DNA from: Nemertoderma westbladi
Lineage: Eukaryota > Xenacoelomorpha > Nemertodermatida > Nemertodermatidae
Length of the DNA stretch: 40,452 nt
Direction: 5' to 3'
Assembly (NCBI GenBank): GCA_032718475.1
Contig: JAUCBJ010006785.1
Location: 1 to 40,452 of the forward strand
Positions 1-8,800 of this stretch are shown here, piece by piece. The notes under the pieces were generated by a model. It searched no databases. It was not told where the DNA came from and saw only the letters and a program-made list of their open reading frames with translations. A program made the translations under genes and the position numbers. The first letter of the stretch is position 1. Each line of letters begins with the position of its first letter.

Positions 1-59
1 TGAAAACTGTTTTCAAAAATATTGGGTAGTTTTCGAGTTATAGCACCATTTTTTAACCC

Positions 60-950
60 TACTTTTGGCACTTTTTTTTGAGACTTTTTTGAAAATTACT
101 TCCTGAAATATGATTTGTAACATCTATATTTTTGATTTACACCGGTTTTTTGTTGTTAGCAATTGGGTGGAATTCATATATATTAATTTAGAAATTTAAA
201 AGTTATTTTTTTCGGCGGGTGCCAAATTTTGGTGCAAGCACCAAATTTTGAAATATGTCAATTATGTAAATTGATTGTTTGAAACTTGTTTTTTACGCAA
301 TTGGGGTTTTTAGGGGTTCTGGTCTCGATGGAATATATACGAGTTGCACAAAGCGTATCAAACTTGTATTTTTTGGTGCTGTGTGAAAATTTTGGTGCTA
401 GCACGAAATTTTGAAATTCCATTCAATAGATAAAATTGCTTGTGACAATTTATTTCTTTCGTTTTAGAGGTTTATGGCTGTTCTGAATTCAATGGAATAT
501 ATAATTATCGAACTAGACATCTCAAACTTGTATTTTTCGGAAGTGGGTGCAAAATTTGGTGCTAGCACCAAATTTTGAAAACCATATCAAATTTATCAAT
601 TGATTGCGTCATTTTGTTTCTTGCGTTATACGGGTTTGTGAGGGTTCTGAATTCAATGGAATCAGTAAAAATTTCATAAGAGTTTTCAAACTTGTATTTT
701 TCGCCGGTGGGTGAAAATTGTTGTGCCAGCACAATATTTTTGAAAATTAGCAAATTGTTCAGGAGATAGTATCATCTTGTTTCTTGTGTTATACGGGATT
801 CTGAGGGTCCTGAATCCGATGGAATCAATAAAAACAGCACTGGACATAGCAGACTTGTACTTTTTGGGGATGGGTACGAAATTTGGTGCCTAGCACCATA
901 ATTTGCAAAATTACGCCGAAAAATACAAGTAGCAATCATCTGGCATATTA
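60..950. repeat. Degenerate tandem repeat, period about 163 bp, palindromic core
   Basis: Five clear units have an imperfect palindrome of the form AAATTTTGGTGC-TAGCACCAAATTTT at their centre, with centres near 237, 401, 564, 727 and 891, a spacing of 163-164 bp each time. Between palindromes the units share further blocks, for example CAAACTTGTATTTTTCG before the palindrome and a GTTCTGAATTCAATGGAAT-like stretch in the middle. A weaker unit may start near 73, so the array may extend left of the window. No coding capacity is visible. It could be a satellite or the internal repeat of a non-autonomous transposon. Confidence 0.8.
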
Positions 951-1392
951 GAAATGTATTCCATTAGAATCAGCGCCCTAGAAAACCTGAAAAATGTGAA
1001 TTAAAAATTTTGTGTTCTATCTGAAAAGTGCTGGTTATTTGTTTTTTTCATTTTTTTCGTCCGCAGAGAGGACTAAACAAAACAGCAATTTATAGTAATC
1101 ATATCATTTTTAACTATTTTCCAATGTATTTTGCGCCCCAGAAAACCTGTATTGAAAAACAATTAGCCGAAAAATGTAACTTTCAAATTTTGTGAAAATT
1201 GTGCACTACTTGTAATTTTGGTGCTGCAATATAACCACCCCAGTACATTTTTTCGAAATTTTTTTTTTCGGTCTGATCCAGACCTAATGATACCTACGTA
1301 CAAACAAAAAATCAGACGTTTTCGTAAAAATTTGTAGATTTTAGAGGGGGGTCAATATGACCACCCCCCCGTATTTGTACAACATTTTATAG
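951..1392. other. AT-rich gene-free segment with faint repeat echo
   Basis: No gene is seen. A GAAAACCTG-containing block occurs at about 981 and again at about 1141, 160 bp apart, each after a GCGCCC element and before an AAATTTTGTG stretch. This suggests a diverged continuation of the ~163-bp periodicity. A second pair of similar blocks (CAATAT-ACCACCCC) lies at about 1231 and 1352. Composition changes sharply to GC-rich DNA after about 1400, where element A begins. Confidence 0.5.
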
Positions 1393-1417
1393 CACGGTAC
1401 TAATAGGGTTAATGTAA

Positions 1418-1432
1418 ACACGTCGGACGTGT
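1418..1432. repeat. 15-bp palindrome at left edge of element A
   Basis: ACACGTC and GACGTGT are perfect inverted arms around one base. It lies where AT-rich DNA gives way to the GC-rich element. The role is unknown and the length is compatible with chance. Confidence 0.4.
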
Positions 1433-1458
1433 ATGGCCAGACAGATGGGGCCCGGGTA

Positions 1459-1695
1459 GGCCACGTAGTTGGTAGGCAGGGAGTGGCTGGGTTGGGTAGA
1501 CCCGGCGAGGGCCTGGTAGGCCACGTAGTTGGTAGGCAGGGAGTGGCTGGGTTGGATGGACCCAGCGAGGGCCTGGTAGGCCACGTAGTTGGTAGACAGG
1601 GAGCAGAGGGCCTGGTAGGCCACGTAGTTGGTAGACAGGGAGCAGAGGGCCTGGTAGGCCGCATAGTCGGTAGGCAGGGAGCAGAGGGCCTGGTA
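1459..1695 (+). repeat. In-frame coding minisatellite, 60-bp and 39-bp units
   Basis: Two 60-bp units (1459-1518, 1519-1578) are followed by three 39-bp units (1579-1617, 1618-1656, 1657-1695) and a degenerate sixth start at 1696. All begin GGCCACGTAGTTGGTAG or close to it. Both lengths are multiples of three, so frame 1 stays open. The peptide repeats as VGHVVGRQGVAGL plus a GP-rich linker in the long unit, and as VGHVVGRQGAEGL in the short one. The short unit looks like the long unit minus its 21-bp linker. Confidence 0.85.
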
Positions 1696-2876
1696 GGCCA
1701 CGCAATAGCAGAGAGAGAGGCGGGGGTGAATAGACCCGACCGTGATAGGGTTGATGTGTCGACTAGAGAGGGATATAGTAGCGTAGTGAGGGATAGCGAA
1801 GTTAGATGTGGCGAGTGGGGGGGGGGGGGCTACAGGGGCCCCACAACAGCGAGTCAGCGGCGAAAGGGGGGGGGGGGGCAGAGAGTGTCCCACAGCCGTC
1901 AGCGGATAATGCGAGGGCCGAAATAGGTAAACCGCAACAACCGGCGACGGAAAGTAATAGGGGGATTGCGAGTATCCCCAGCGGCGTGCGACCGAGCAGA
2001 GAGAGACAGGTTGACGTCGTGAGAGGGCGGACGAAGCGTCGAGCCCGATCAGAAGAGGGAAGAAGAACAGTGGGGTTTAACCGGGAGGTCGACGAGAGAT
2101 CTCACGAGCGGGAATACTCCACTGAAAGGAGAGGAAGAGAAGACAGTAGTAGAGGTATCGCCGCGAACGATAGAAGAGCGAGGACGGATAGCGAGCCGTC
2201 GGTGGTCGAGATGAGAACAGAGAGTCAGTGGGGTCGGACTCCGGGAGATTGCCGTCGCCCCGGAGAGATGCGACCCGGCGAGGCGCACTACGCGCCGAGA
2301 GAGGGGTACGCGATGTACCGGTACGAAGATGAGAACAGTAGAGAGGGGGGTCGAAGAGAAACTTTCCGACGGAATACACCTATCGATCGAGAATACGGTA
2401 GCCGCGGGGAGGATTATTCGAGAGAGAATAAACTTCGATCCCGAACAACACATGCAGACTGTAGGACATACTGTAGGCCTTACTGCACATACCATAGGCC
2501 ATACTGAGAGAGGCAATGTAGGCGATAGGATGGCGCGGACAACGGGATTAAACCCGGAAGTCGCGGAATACATACCGGCGAGTAGGCCAGAAGCTGATAG
2601 GCCTATGCCGGTACCAGCACAGCAGTATGACTACAGCATGCAGGGACATAACATATACCCAGGGGAGGGGGGGAATCATTGCGGATAGGTGTATGGGCCC
2701 CAACATATTAACATCAACCCCATTACCAAACATACCGGCGGGGGGGGGGGGGGGGACAGGGTGACATTCCCCCATCACAATATCAACAATATACCCCGAT
2801 AGGAGCAAGAACAACGAGACCCTTAGATGAAAACAGGTCGTGTGACACAGAAATATGGAGGGGGCCGCTACCCCCG

Positions 2877-5729
2877 ATGACATACCCAAGTCAGAGAAGA
2901 TCAAGAAATAGGACGGACGAACCGCACCAGACAGGAGAAACTATACAGCACCCGTCGAATCCATTGGAAGCGCAGGCGATGGGGATGGCCACGTTGATCG
3001 ATGCGTTGAAAACGAGGATCGAGCTACCACCCGTGGAACCATTCAAATTCGATGGGAGTAGGCCGGAAGAATATCTACAGTTTCGGCGCATGTATAGTAA
3101 CGAAATACTAACAAAAAACTTGACGCAGGCGGAGTGCCTAAAGTATCTGCAAGTATATACGGGAGGCCCAGCATACGATATCGTGAGGCAATATCAAGGA
3201 ATAGAGGGCGGCTTCACGACAGCATGGCGGGCACTGGATAGGGAATACGGGCACCCGGCCAAGATCATCAGGCAGACGCTGAGGGGCATAACATCGGGTG
3301 GCCTACAGGATAATCCCGTTAGCATTAAGACGTTCGCTAACAAAGTCGAAAAGGCGCTGATCGTGCTGAAGACGCTAGACGCGCCATACGAGCTCAATGC
3401 GTCCAATAACATCACCACGATAGCGCAGGCACTACCGAGTTGGATGCGCAACAAGTGGAGGAAAATTGCTTTCTCCACTCGAGACAAGAAGGGTGCGGAA
3501 CCGGGTTTAGAAGAAATGTCAAACTTCTTAAACTACGAGGCTGAGCTAATAACTGACCCAGTCTACAGCGAAGATAGCCTGGGAAAGGGACCGAAGACGG
3601 ATTACCATAGACCGAAACCAGAGCACAATACATCAAACGCATTACCGAGGCTCAGGCAATCATTGCCATATGCAGCGACGCAGGGGACTGCAAGTCCACA
3701 GCTAGCCGAAGATGAGACAACACCATGGAACGGACAGGGGAACAATAACAGCACGAATAAACATAACCCCAGTACGTCCAGTAGGCTGAATCCAAACAAT
3801 AAGAATAGTAGGGACTTTGGTACGAACGCAACTGCGATACGCAATGCGCTGTATAAAGAGGGCTACGACCCAAAGAGCAAATGCCAGCTACACGCAAATG
3901 CGCTTCATCAAACCATGAACTGCAGGTACTGGCAGGCGCTACCTAGGCAAGATCAGATAGATTATGCGTTGAGCAATAATATCTGCTCGCGATGTGTAAT
4001 GAGTGGACATAGAGCAAGGGAGTGCAAGGAGAAGCCGATAAAATTTGGTCAGAGAAGAGGCCAAACGATGGCGACGAGCACAGTAGGAGCGAAGAAGAGA
4101 GGAACGGTGCTACTTGGAGTAGTACCCGTGCGAGTGATTGGGGAAGGCAATCGATCAGTAACAACGCTAATGCTGGTTGATAGTGGAGCTGCCTTCACAT
4201 TAGTCGAGGAATGGGTGGCCGAAGAGATAGGATTGAGAACGAGGCCAAGCAGAATGGCGGTAACAACCATCTCTAGCAAAGATGAGATCCTGGAGATGAG
4301 GACAGGACGGTGCGCAATTGCAGCAGTGGCACCAGGATGCGACTATGGGGCAACCATCGACCCCATCCAAGTGATAGAGTCAATTAATATCAATGCCAGG
4401 CGACCAACCAACATCGAGGTCGAGCAGTATAAATTCCTGGACGACATTGACTTCTCAATCCCAGACGTGGACGTTAGGAAGGTGTCCATCATAGTAGGCA
4501 TGGACTGCCCAACGGCCCACGAAAGAATGCAAACGGTCTTCGGCGAAGACAAGCAGAGTGACCCGGTGGCCATATTAACACCATTCGGGTGGACGCTGAG
4601 TGGTCCAATTAAGAGCAAGATACCATTTAGGATGTCGGAGACATCAGGATGCATGTTCGCGGGAACAATGCAGGAAATGGGTGACGAGGGAGCAGAGGAG
4701 CAGCTTAAAAGACTGCTCAGACAGGATTTCGAGGGACTGAAAGAAACCGGGGTCGGGACCTCGGTGGAAGACAAGCAGGCTTTACAAAGCGTGGAGGAAT
4801 CGATGACATGCGATGAGGGGCGGTATACTATAGGAATGGTATGGAAACTACCGAAGATACCGCTGCCCGACAATAGGGGGATGGTACTCACGAGACTCCG
4901 CAAGCTGAAACAAACACTAAAACGGAGCCCCGAGAAGAATGAGTACATCCACAGAACAATTAAGAAGTACGTCGAGAAAGGATGGGCCGTGGAGTTACCG
5001 GTCGACGAGCCGAACACGGACAGGACATATTACCTGCCACTACACGTGGCTTTAGATCCAAAGAAAGGTAAACTACGGATGGTAGTCGACGCATCGGCAA
5101 AGACCGATGGAAAGTGCTTAAACGACTACCTGTTAGAAGGCCCAAACATATACAATTCGGGCATAGAGGTGTTACTTAGATTTAGAAATGGGAAACACGC
5201 CTTCACGTGTGACATAGAAGGCATGTTCAACCAAGTCCGTGTAACGGAGGAAGATAGCGACAGTCAGCGCTTCTTATGGTATAACGGCGAGGAAGAACCG
5301 TCGATAATACCGGCATATAAGATGGTAGTACAGAACATGGGGGCCAAGTCGTCTTCATTTACGACGACTATGGCAGTGAGAGACACAGTAAAGGGGAAGG
5401 AAGATAGATACAGCAGTAGGGCCGTCGATATGATTCGACGCGGCTTCTACGTAGACGACGGAATGGAGTCTGGAAATACGGTTAAGGAGATACTGGACAC
5501 AGGGCGCGAGGTTCGCGACATCCTAAAAGGATCCGGCTTTAACCTGACCAAATTCCAATCCAGTTCGGAAGAATTTATTAAGGCGATAGAGGACAGGAGA
5601 CCAGAATCGACCATGGACAATCCCACAACAGCCAAAGGGCAGGACATGGCGATTAAGAGAACAGAATCTCAACAGAAGGCATTGGGAATCGTGTGGGATA
5701 GAGAGACAGACGAACTTAATATCAGCTGA
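2877..5729 (+). CDS. BEL/Pao Gag-protease-reverse transcriptase polyprotein (element A)
   Basis: This 950-codon frame encodes the first part of a retrotransposon polyprotein. Residues about 50-215 match the DUF1759-type Gag core (start PFKFDGSRPEEYLQFRR). A CCHC knuckle with canonical C-x2-C-x4-H-x4-C spacing starts at Cys370. A retropepsin-like DUF1758 protease has its VDSGA active site at Asp435, and TPFGWTLSGP follows the protease as in other BEL elements. The RT has FTCDIEGMF with catalytic Asp779 and the YVDD box at 858-861. ATG 2877 is the first Met, but the frame is open upstream into a 16-G run, so the true N terminus may lie earlier. The frame ends at TGA 5727, just before RNase H, through a one-base frame change relative to the next ORF. 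Confidence 0.9.
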   Translation: MTYPSQRRSRNRTDEPHQTGETIQHPSNPLEAQAMGMATLIDALKTRIELPPVEPFKFDGSRPEEYLQFRRMYSNEILTKNLTQAECLKYLQVYTGGPAYDIVRQYQGIEGGFTTAWRALDREYGHPAKIIRQTLRGITSGGLQDNPVSIKTFANKVEKALIVLKTLDAPYELNASNNITTIAQALPSWMRNKWRKIAFSTRDKKGAEPGLEEMSNFLNYEAELITDPVYSEDSLGKGPKTDYHRPKPEHNTSNALPRLRQSLPYAATQGTASPQLAEDETTPWNGQGNNNSTNKHNPSTSSRLNPNNKNSRDFGTNATAIRNALYKEGYDPKSKCQLHANALHQTMNCRYWQALPRQDQIDYALSNNICSRCVMSGHRARECKEKPIKFGQRRGQTMATSTVGAKKRGTVLLGVVPVRVIGEGNRSVTTLMLVDSGAAFTLVEEWVAEEIGLRTRPSRMAVTTISSKDEILEMRTGRCAIAAVAPGCDYGATIDPIQVIESININARRPTNIEVEQYKFLDDIDFSIPDVDVRKVSIIVGMDCPTAHERMQTVFGEDKQSDPVAILTPFGWTLSGPIKSKIPFRMSETSGCMFAGTMQEMGDEGAEEQLKRLLRQDFEGLKETGVGTSVEDKQALQSVEESMTCDEGRYTIGMVWKLPKIPLPDNRGMVLTRLRKLKQTLKRSPEKNEYIHRTIKKYVEKGWAVELPVDEPNTDRTYYLPLHVALDPKKGKLRMVVDASAKTDGKCLNDYLLEGPNIYNSGIEVLLRFRNGKHAFTCDIEGMFNQVRVTEEDSDSQRFLWYNGEEEPSIIPAYKMVVQNMGAKSSSFTTTMAVRDTVKGKEDRYSSRAVDMIRRGFYVDDGMESGNTVKEILDTGREVRDILKGSGFNLTKFQSSSEEFIKAIEDRRPESTMDNPTTAKGQDMAIKRTESQQKALGIVWDRETDELNIS

Positions 5730-8086
5730 GCCAGGAGGGCGCAGACATCCACACGAAGAGGGGCTATGTATCGTATATAGCAAGGATATACGATCCCCTA
5801 GCCCTAGCATCCCCATTATTAGTCACGGGGAAACAGATACTCAAAAGAGTATACAAATTGAAGGATGAGTGGGATGTAGAGGTACCAGAGGAAATCAAGA
5901 AACAGTGGAGCAAGTGGACAAGAGACTTGGAGAAGATGGGAACATACAACATGCCCCGAGTGTATTTCCCGGATGGGAACATGACGAGTCTGGACCTACA
6001 CATGTTCTCCGATGCGTCGTTGGAAGCGTACGGAGCGGCACTCTACTTAGTACAACGAGAGGGGGCTCATAAGCCAAGACTAGCCTTTAGCAAAGCAAAG
6101 TCAACGCCGCCAGATTCAGCATCAGTTCCTAAGTTAGAATTGACAGCCGCGAGACTAGGAGTAAGAGCCACAGCCTACCTAGTGGATACTATTCCCAACA
6201 TAGTGGAGACACACTACTGGACGGACTCCATGGTAGTGCTTGGTTGGCTACACAACGAAAGGACGAGATACCCGATATTCGTCGCGAATAGAGTGGACGA
6301 AATAAGGGCGAGCACAGAAATGGAAAGGTGGCACTACTGCCCAACGGACGAGAACCCAGCGGACTTGTTGTCGAGGGGCGTGGTACGCCACACTTTCTTA
6401 AAGAAGGAAGTATTGTGGCAACATGGGCCACAATTTCTGAGCGATAAGGAGGCCTGGCCGCCGATGAGAAAGGTGGACCCGGGCACAGAAGTAGTGTCAG
6501 AGGGAGAAGAGGGAGATTCAGAGGGAGAAGAGATATACTCCCAGATGGTGAGGGAGATTATGGACGTGCAACCAGGACGAGAACTGTGCGATAACCCGAC
6601 GGATAAACTCCTCAGCTACAGTTCTAGTTGGTATAAGACCAAGAAACTAGTGGCGTACTGGAGAGCCTTCAGGAATTTCCTTGCGGGAGTTGGCAAGGAC
6701 AAGAAGATCAGGACAACCATAGATCTGGAAGGAGCGGCCAAGGCAGTGATCCGCTATGAACAACGGAAGAACTATGGCGACGAGGTGGAACGTGTCGGTA
6801 ACCAACAGCACCTCCGACGGGACAGCGAGCTGATTACGCTGTCACCACAACTCAATAACGACGGGATTCTAGTAATGAATTCTAGGGTGGGATACAACAA
6901 CAGCATAGTCGTACCACCGAAACCCATCATCATTCCCACAGGATCGCCAATAGTCCACCAGATTATCTGGGACTCCCACAAATCGATATTGCATGGGGGC
7001 ACTAACCGAACCCTCACAGAGATAAGGAGGACCTATTGGGTCAAACAACTGAGGAAGAAGGTAAAAGCGGTAGTGGGGCAGTGCCAGACCTGCCGACGAG
7101 CGAAGAAGGAGCGAGCCGTACAGGAGATGGCGCCACTACCGGCGAGTAGGGTAAGACAGCACGACCCGCCATTTACGCATTGCGGTGTGGACATGTTCGG
7201 GCCGATAAAGATCAAAGTGATGCGACACACGGAGAAACGCTACGGCATTATCTTCGTATGCAATAATACGCGGGCGGTAGGGATAGAACTCGCCCAAGAT
7301 GCAACCGCATCAGCGTTCATTAACGCCTTAGAAAGGTTTAGGGACCGCAAAGGTGGGACGATCGCAGTGATATACAGCGACAACGGCACCAACTTTGTGG
7401 GCGCAGAGAGTGAGATGGCAGAGGCCTTGGACATCTTGGAGGGAGAAGAAGTCAGGGCAGCCATGAGACGACGACAAGTAAAGTGGGAGAGAAGGACGCC
7501 GTATGCACCACATACACTAGGATGCGTCGAGAGACTGGTGGGCAGTTCAAAGCGTCTAATGACGAAGCTAATGAACACCCACATGGTCACTGAGGACGTC
7601 TTACGGACAGTACTTGCGAAATGCGAGGGGATCATTAATAGCAGACCGCTATATCCGGAGAATGATGACCCTGAGTCATTAGACGTGCTGACGCCTAGCC
7701 ATTTCCTGATGGAAAGGCCAGCGACCATCGATATGCGGGGTGTAGACCCAGATGACATACACTCCCGCCAAAGTTGGAAAGTCGCTAAAGCAATAAGCGC
7801 AGAGTATTGGAGGAGGTGGGTAGAAGAATACCTACCCACGCTCCATAAGCGAAGCAAGTGGAGGAAGCCGAACAGGGAGTTAAGAGTAGGAGATCTCGTA
7901 ATCGTTACGGATGATACTATCATCAACAACCAGTGGCGGTTGGCGAGAGTTGTAGGCACCTACTCAGATGAAGACGGAAGAGTCCGATCGGTAGAAGTGC
8001 GGATAGGTGGTAAGATAGGTGCGAAGGACAGGAAAACCTACAGGAGAGCAGTAGCCAAATGCTGTCTGCTAGAAGGAGCGCCTTAA
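5720..8086 (+). CDS. BEL/Pao RNase H-integrase, second part of pol (element A)
   Basis: Frame 2 is open from 5720 and overlaps the end of the Gag-RT frame, with no initiation codon needed; a TTG at 5858 is the first start-like codon. Numbered from 5858, RNase H has FSDAS with Asp52 and the HYWTDS motif. The integrase zinc domain has His374, His379, Cys409 and Cys412 (H-x4-H-x29-C-x2-C). The DDE core is Asp445, Asp508 (YSDNGTNFVG) and Glu558. A DUF5641-type tail (LRVGDLVIV) ends in CCLLEGAP. It normally forms one polyprotein with the preceding frame. The break is one base somewhere in 5717-5728. No clear heptanucleotide slippery site is seen there, so mutation or sequencing error is more likely than programmed frameshifting. 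Confidence 0.9.
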   Translation, partial: YQLSQEGADIHTKRGYVSYIARIYDPLALASPLLVTGKQILKRVYKLKDEWDVEVPEEIKKQWSKWTRDLEKMGTYNMPRVYFPDGNMTSLDLHMFSDASLEAYGAALYLVQREGAHKPRLAFSKAKSTPPDSASVPKLELTAARLGVRATAYLVDTIPNIVETHYWTDSMVVLGWLHNERTRYPIFVANRVDEIRASTEMERWHYCPTDENPADLLSRGVVRHTFLKKEVLWQHGPQFLSDKEAWPPMRKVDPGTEVVSEGEEGDSEGEEIYSQMVREIMDVQPGRELCDNPTDKLLSYSSSWYKTKKLVAYWRAFRNFLAGVGKDKKIRTTIDLEGAAKAVIRYEQRKNYGDEVERVGNQQHLRRDSELITLSPQLNNDGILVMNSRVGYNNSIVVPPKPIIIPTGSPIVHQIIWDSHKSILHGGTNRTLTEIRRTYWVKQLRKKVKAVVGQCQTCRRAKKERAVQEMAPLPASRVRQHDPPFTHCGVDMFGPIKIKVMRHTEKRYGIIFVCNNTRAVGIELAQDATASAFINALERFRDRKGGTIAVIYSDNGTNFVGAESEMAEALDILEGEEVRAAMRRRQVKWERRTPYAPHTLGCVERLVGSSKRLMTKLMNTHMVTEDVLRTVLAKCEGIINSRPLYPENDDPESLDVLTPSHFLMERPATIDMRGVDPDDIHSRQSWKVAKAISAEYWRRWVEEYLPTLHKRSKWRKPNRELRVGDLVIVTDDTIINNQWRLARVVGTYSDEDGRVRSVEVRIGGKIGAKDRKTYRRAVAKCCLLEGAP

Positions 8087-8239
8087 CTTGGAGTTAGAGT
8101 AGAGTTTAGTCGTCCAAGATTTGGACTGAGGGGGGTGGGATTGAGGGCGAGACGCCCTTCCCACACAAATAAAATAAAAATAAAATAAAAATAATAGTAC
8201 ATGGTAGGTACGCAGTTAGTAGGCAGAAGTTAGTTAAAA
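8087..8239 (+). other. 3' untranslated start of element A with A-rich tract
   Basis: No gene is seen. It holds an (AAATA)n-like tract at about 8167-8193, including AATAAA hexamers that could serve as polyadenylation signals, although these lie well upstream of the LTR. Confidence 0.4.
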
Positions 8240-8800
8240 GGTACGTAGTACCTAGTTAGTTAGTTAGTTAGAAGGTACGTAGTACCTAGTTAGTTAGAGA
8301 GTTAGAGGGTACGTAGTACCGCTAGTTAGTTAGAGTTAGAGGGTACGTAGTACCGTTAGTTAGTTAGAGTTAGAGGGTACGTAGTACCGTTAGTTAGAGG
8401 AGAGTTAGAGGGTACGTAAGTACCGTTAGTTAGTTAGAGAGTTAGAGGGTACGTAAGTACCGTTAGTTAGTTAGAGAGTTAGAGGGTACTTAGTACCGTT
8501 AGAGAAGAGTTAGAGTTAGGGTACGTAGTACCGTTAGTTAGAGGAGAGTTAGAGGGTACGTAAGTACCGTTAGTTAGTTAGAGAGTTAGAGGGTACGTAA
8601 GTACCGTTAGTTAGTTAGAGAGTTAGAGGGTACGTAGTACCGTTAGAGAAGAGTTAGAGTTAGGGTACGTAGTACCGTTAGTTAGAGAAGAGTTAGAGGG
8701 TACGTAGTACCATTAGTTAGAGGAGAGTTAGAGGGTACGTAGTACTGTTAGTTAGAGAAGAGTTAGAGTTAGAGGGTACGTAGTACCGTTAGTTAGAGAG
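8240..8800 (+). repeat. Minisatellite of 34-37 bp units with GGTAC/GTACC hairpins
   Basis: About 17 units carry the core GGTACGTAGTACCGTTAG followed by GTTAGTTAGAGAGTTAGAG. Core starts at 8240, 8274, 8308, 8342, 8376, 8411, 8448, 8485 and 8520 give spacings of 34, 34, 34, 34, 35, 37, 37 and 35. GGTAC and GTACC are inverted arms around 3-4 bases, so each unit could form a small hairpin. It lies in the 3' region of element A, downstream of integrase. Confidence 0.85.

Larger units (their letters stand above)
1393..2876 (+). pseudogene. Broken N-terminal coding region of element A
   Basis: Three overlapping open stretches lie ahead of gag: frame 1 from 1393 to 1926 (Gly/Val-rich minisatellite peptide), frame 3 from 1806 to 2507 (very Arg/Glu/Ser-rich) and frame 1 from 2329 to 2688. 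Frame 2 is then open from about 2669 into the next G run, and frame 3 is open from there straight into the gag ATG at 2877. Every change of frame can be placed in a G run: 1817-1829 (13 G), 1866-1878 (13 G), 2345-2350, 2667-2673 and 2740-2755 (16 G). One original long N-terminal extension, interrupted by G-run length changes, is the simplest reading. No known domain is recognised; basic charge suggests nucleic-acid contact. The first stretch has no ATG start. Confidence 0.5.

Noticed and set aside
2049-2573. Minus-strand frame of 174 codons opposite element A
   Set aside because: It is antisense to the Arg-rich coding region and reads as serine/leucine-rich shadow sequence.
4343-5017. Minus-strand frame of 224 codons
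   Set aside because: Antisense shadow of the gag-pol frame; no recognisable protein.
7240-7959. Minus-strand frame of 239 codons
   Set aside because: Antisense shadow of integrase.
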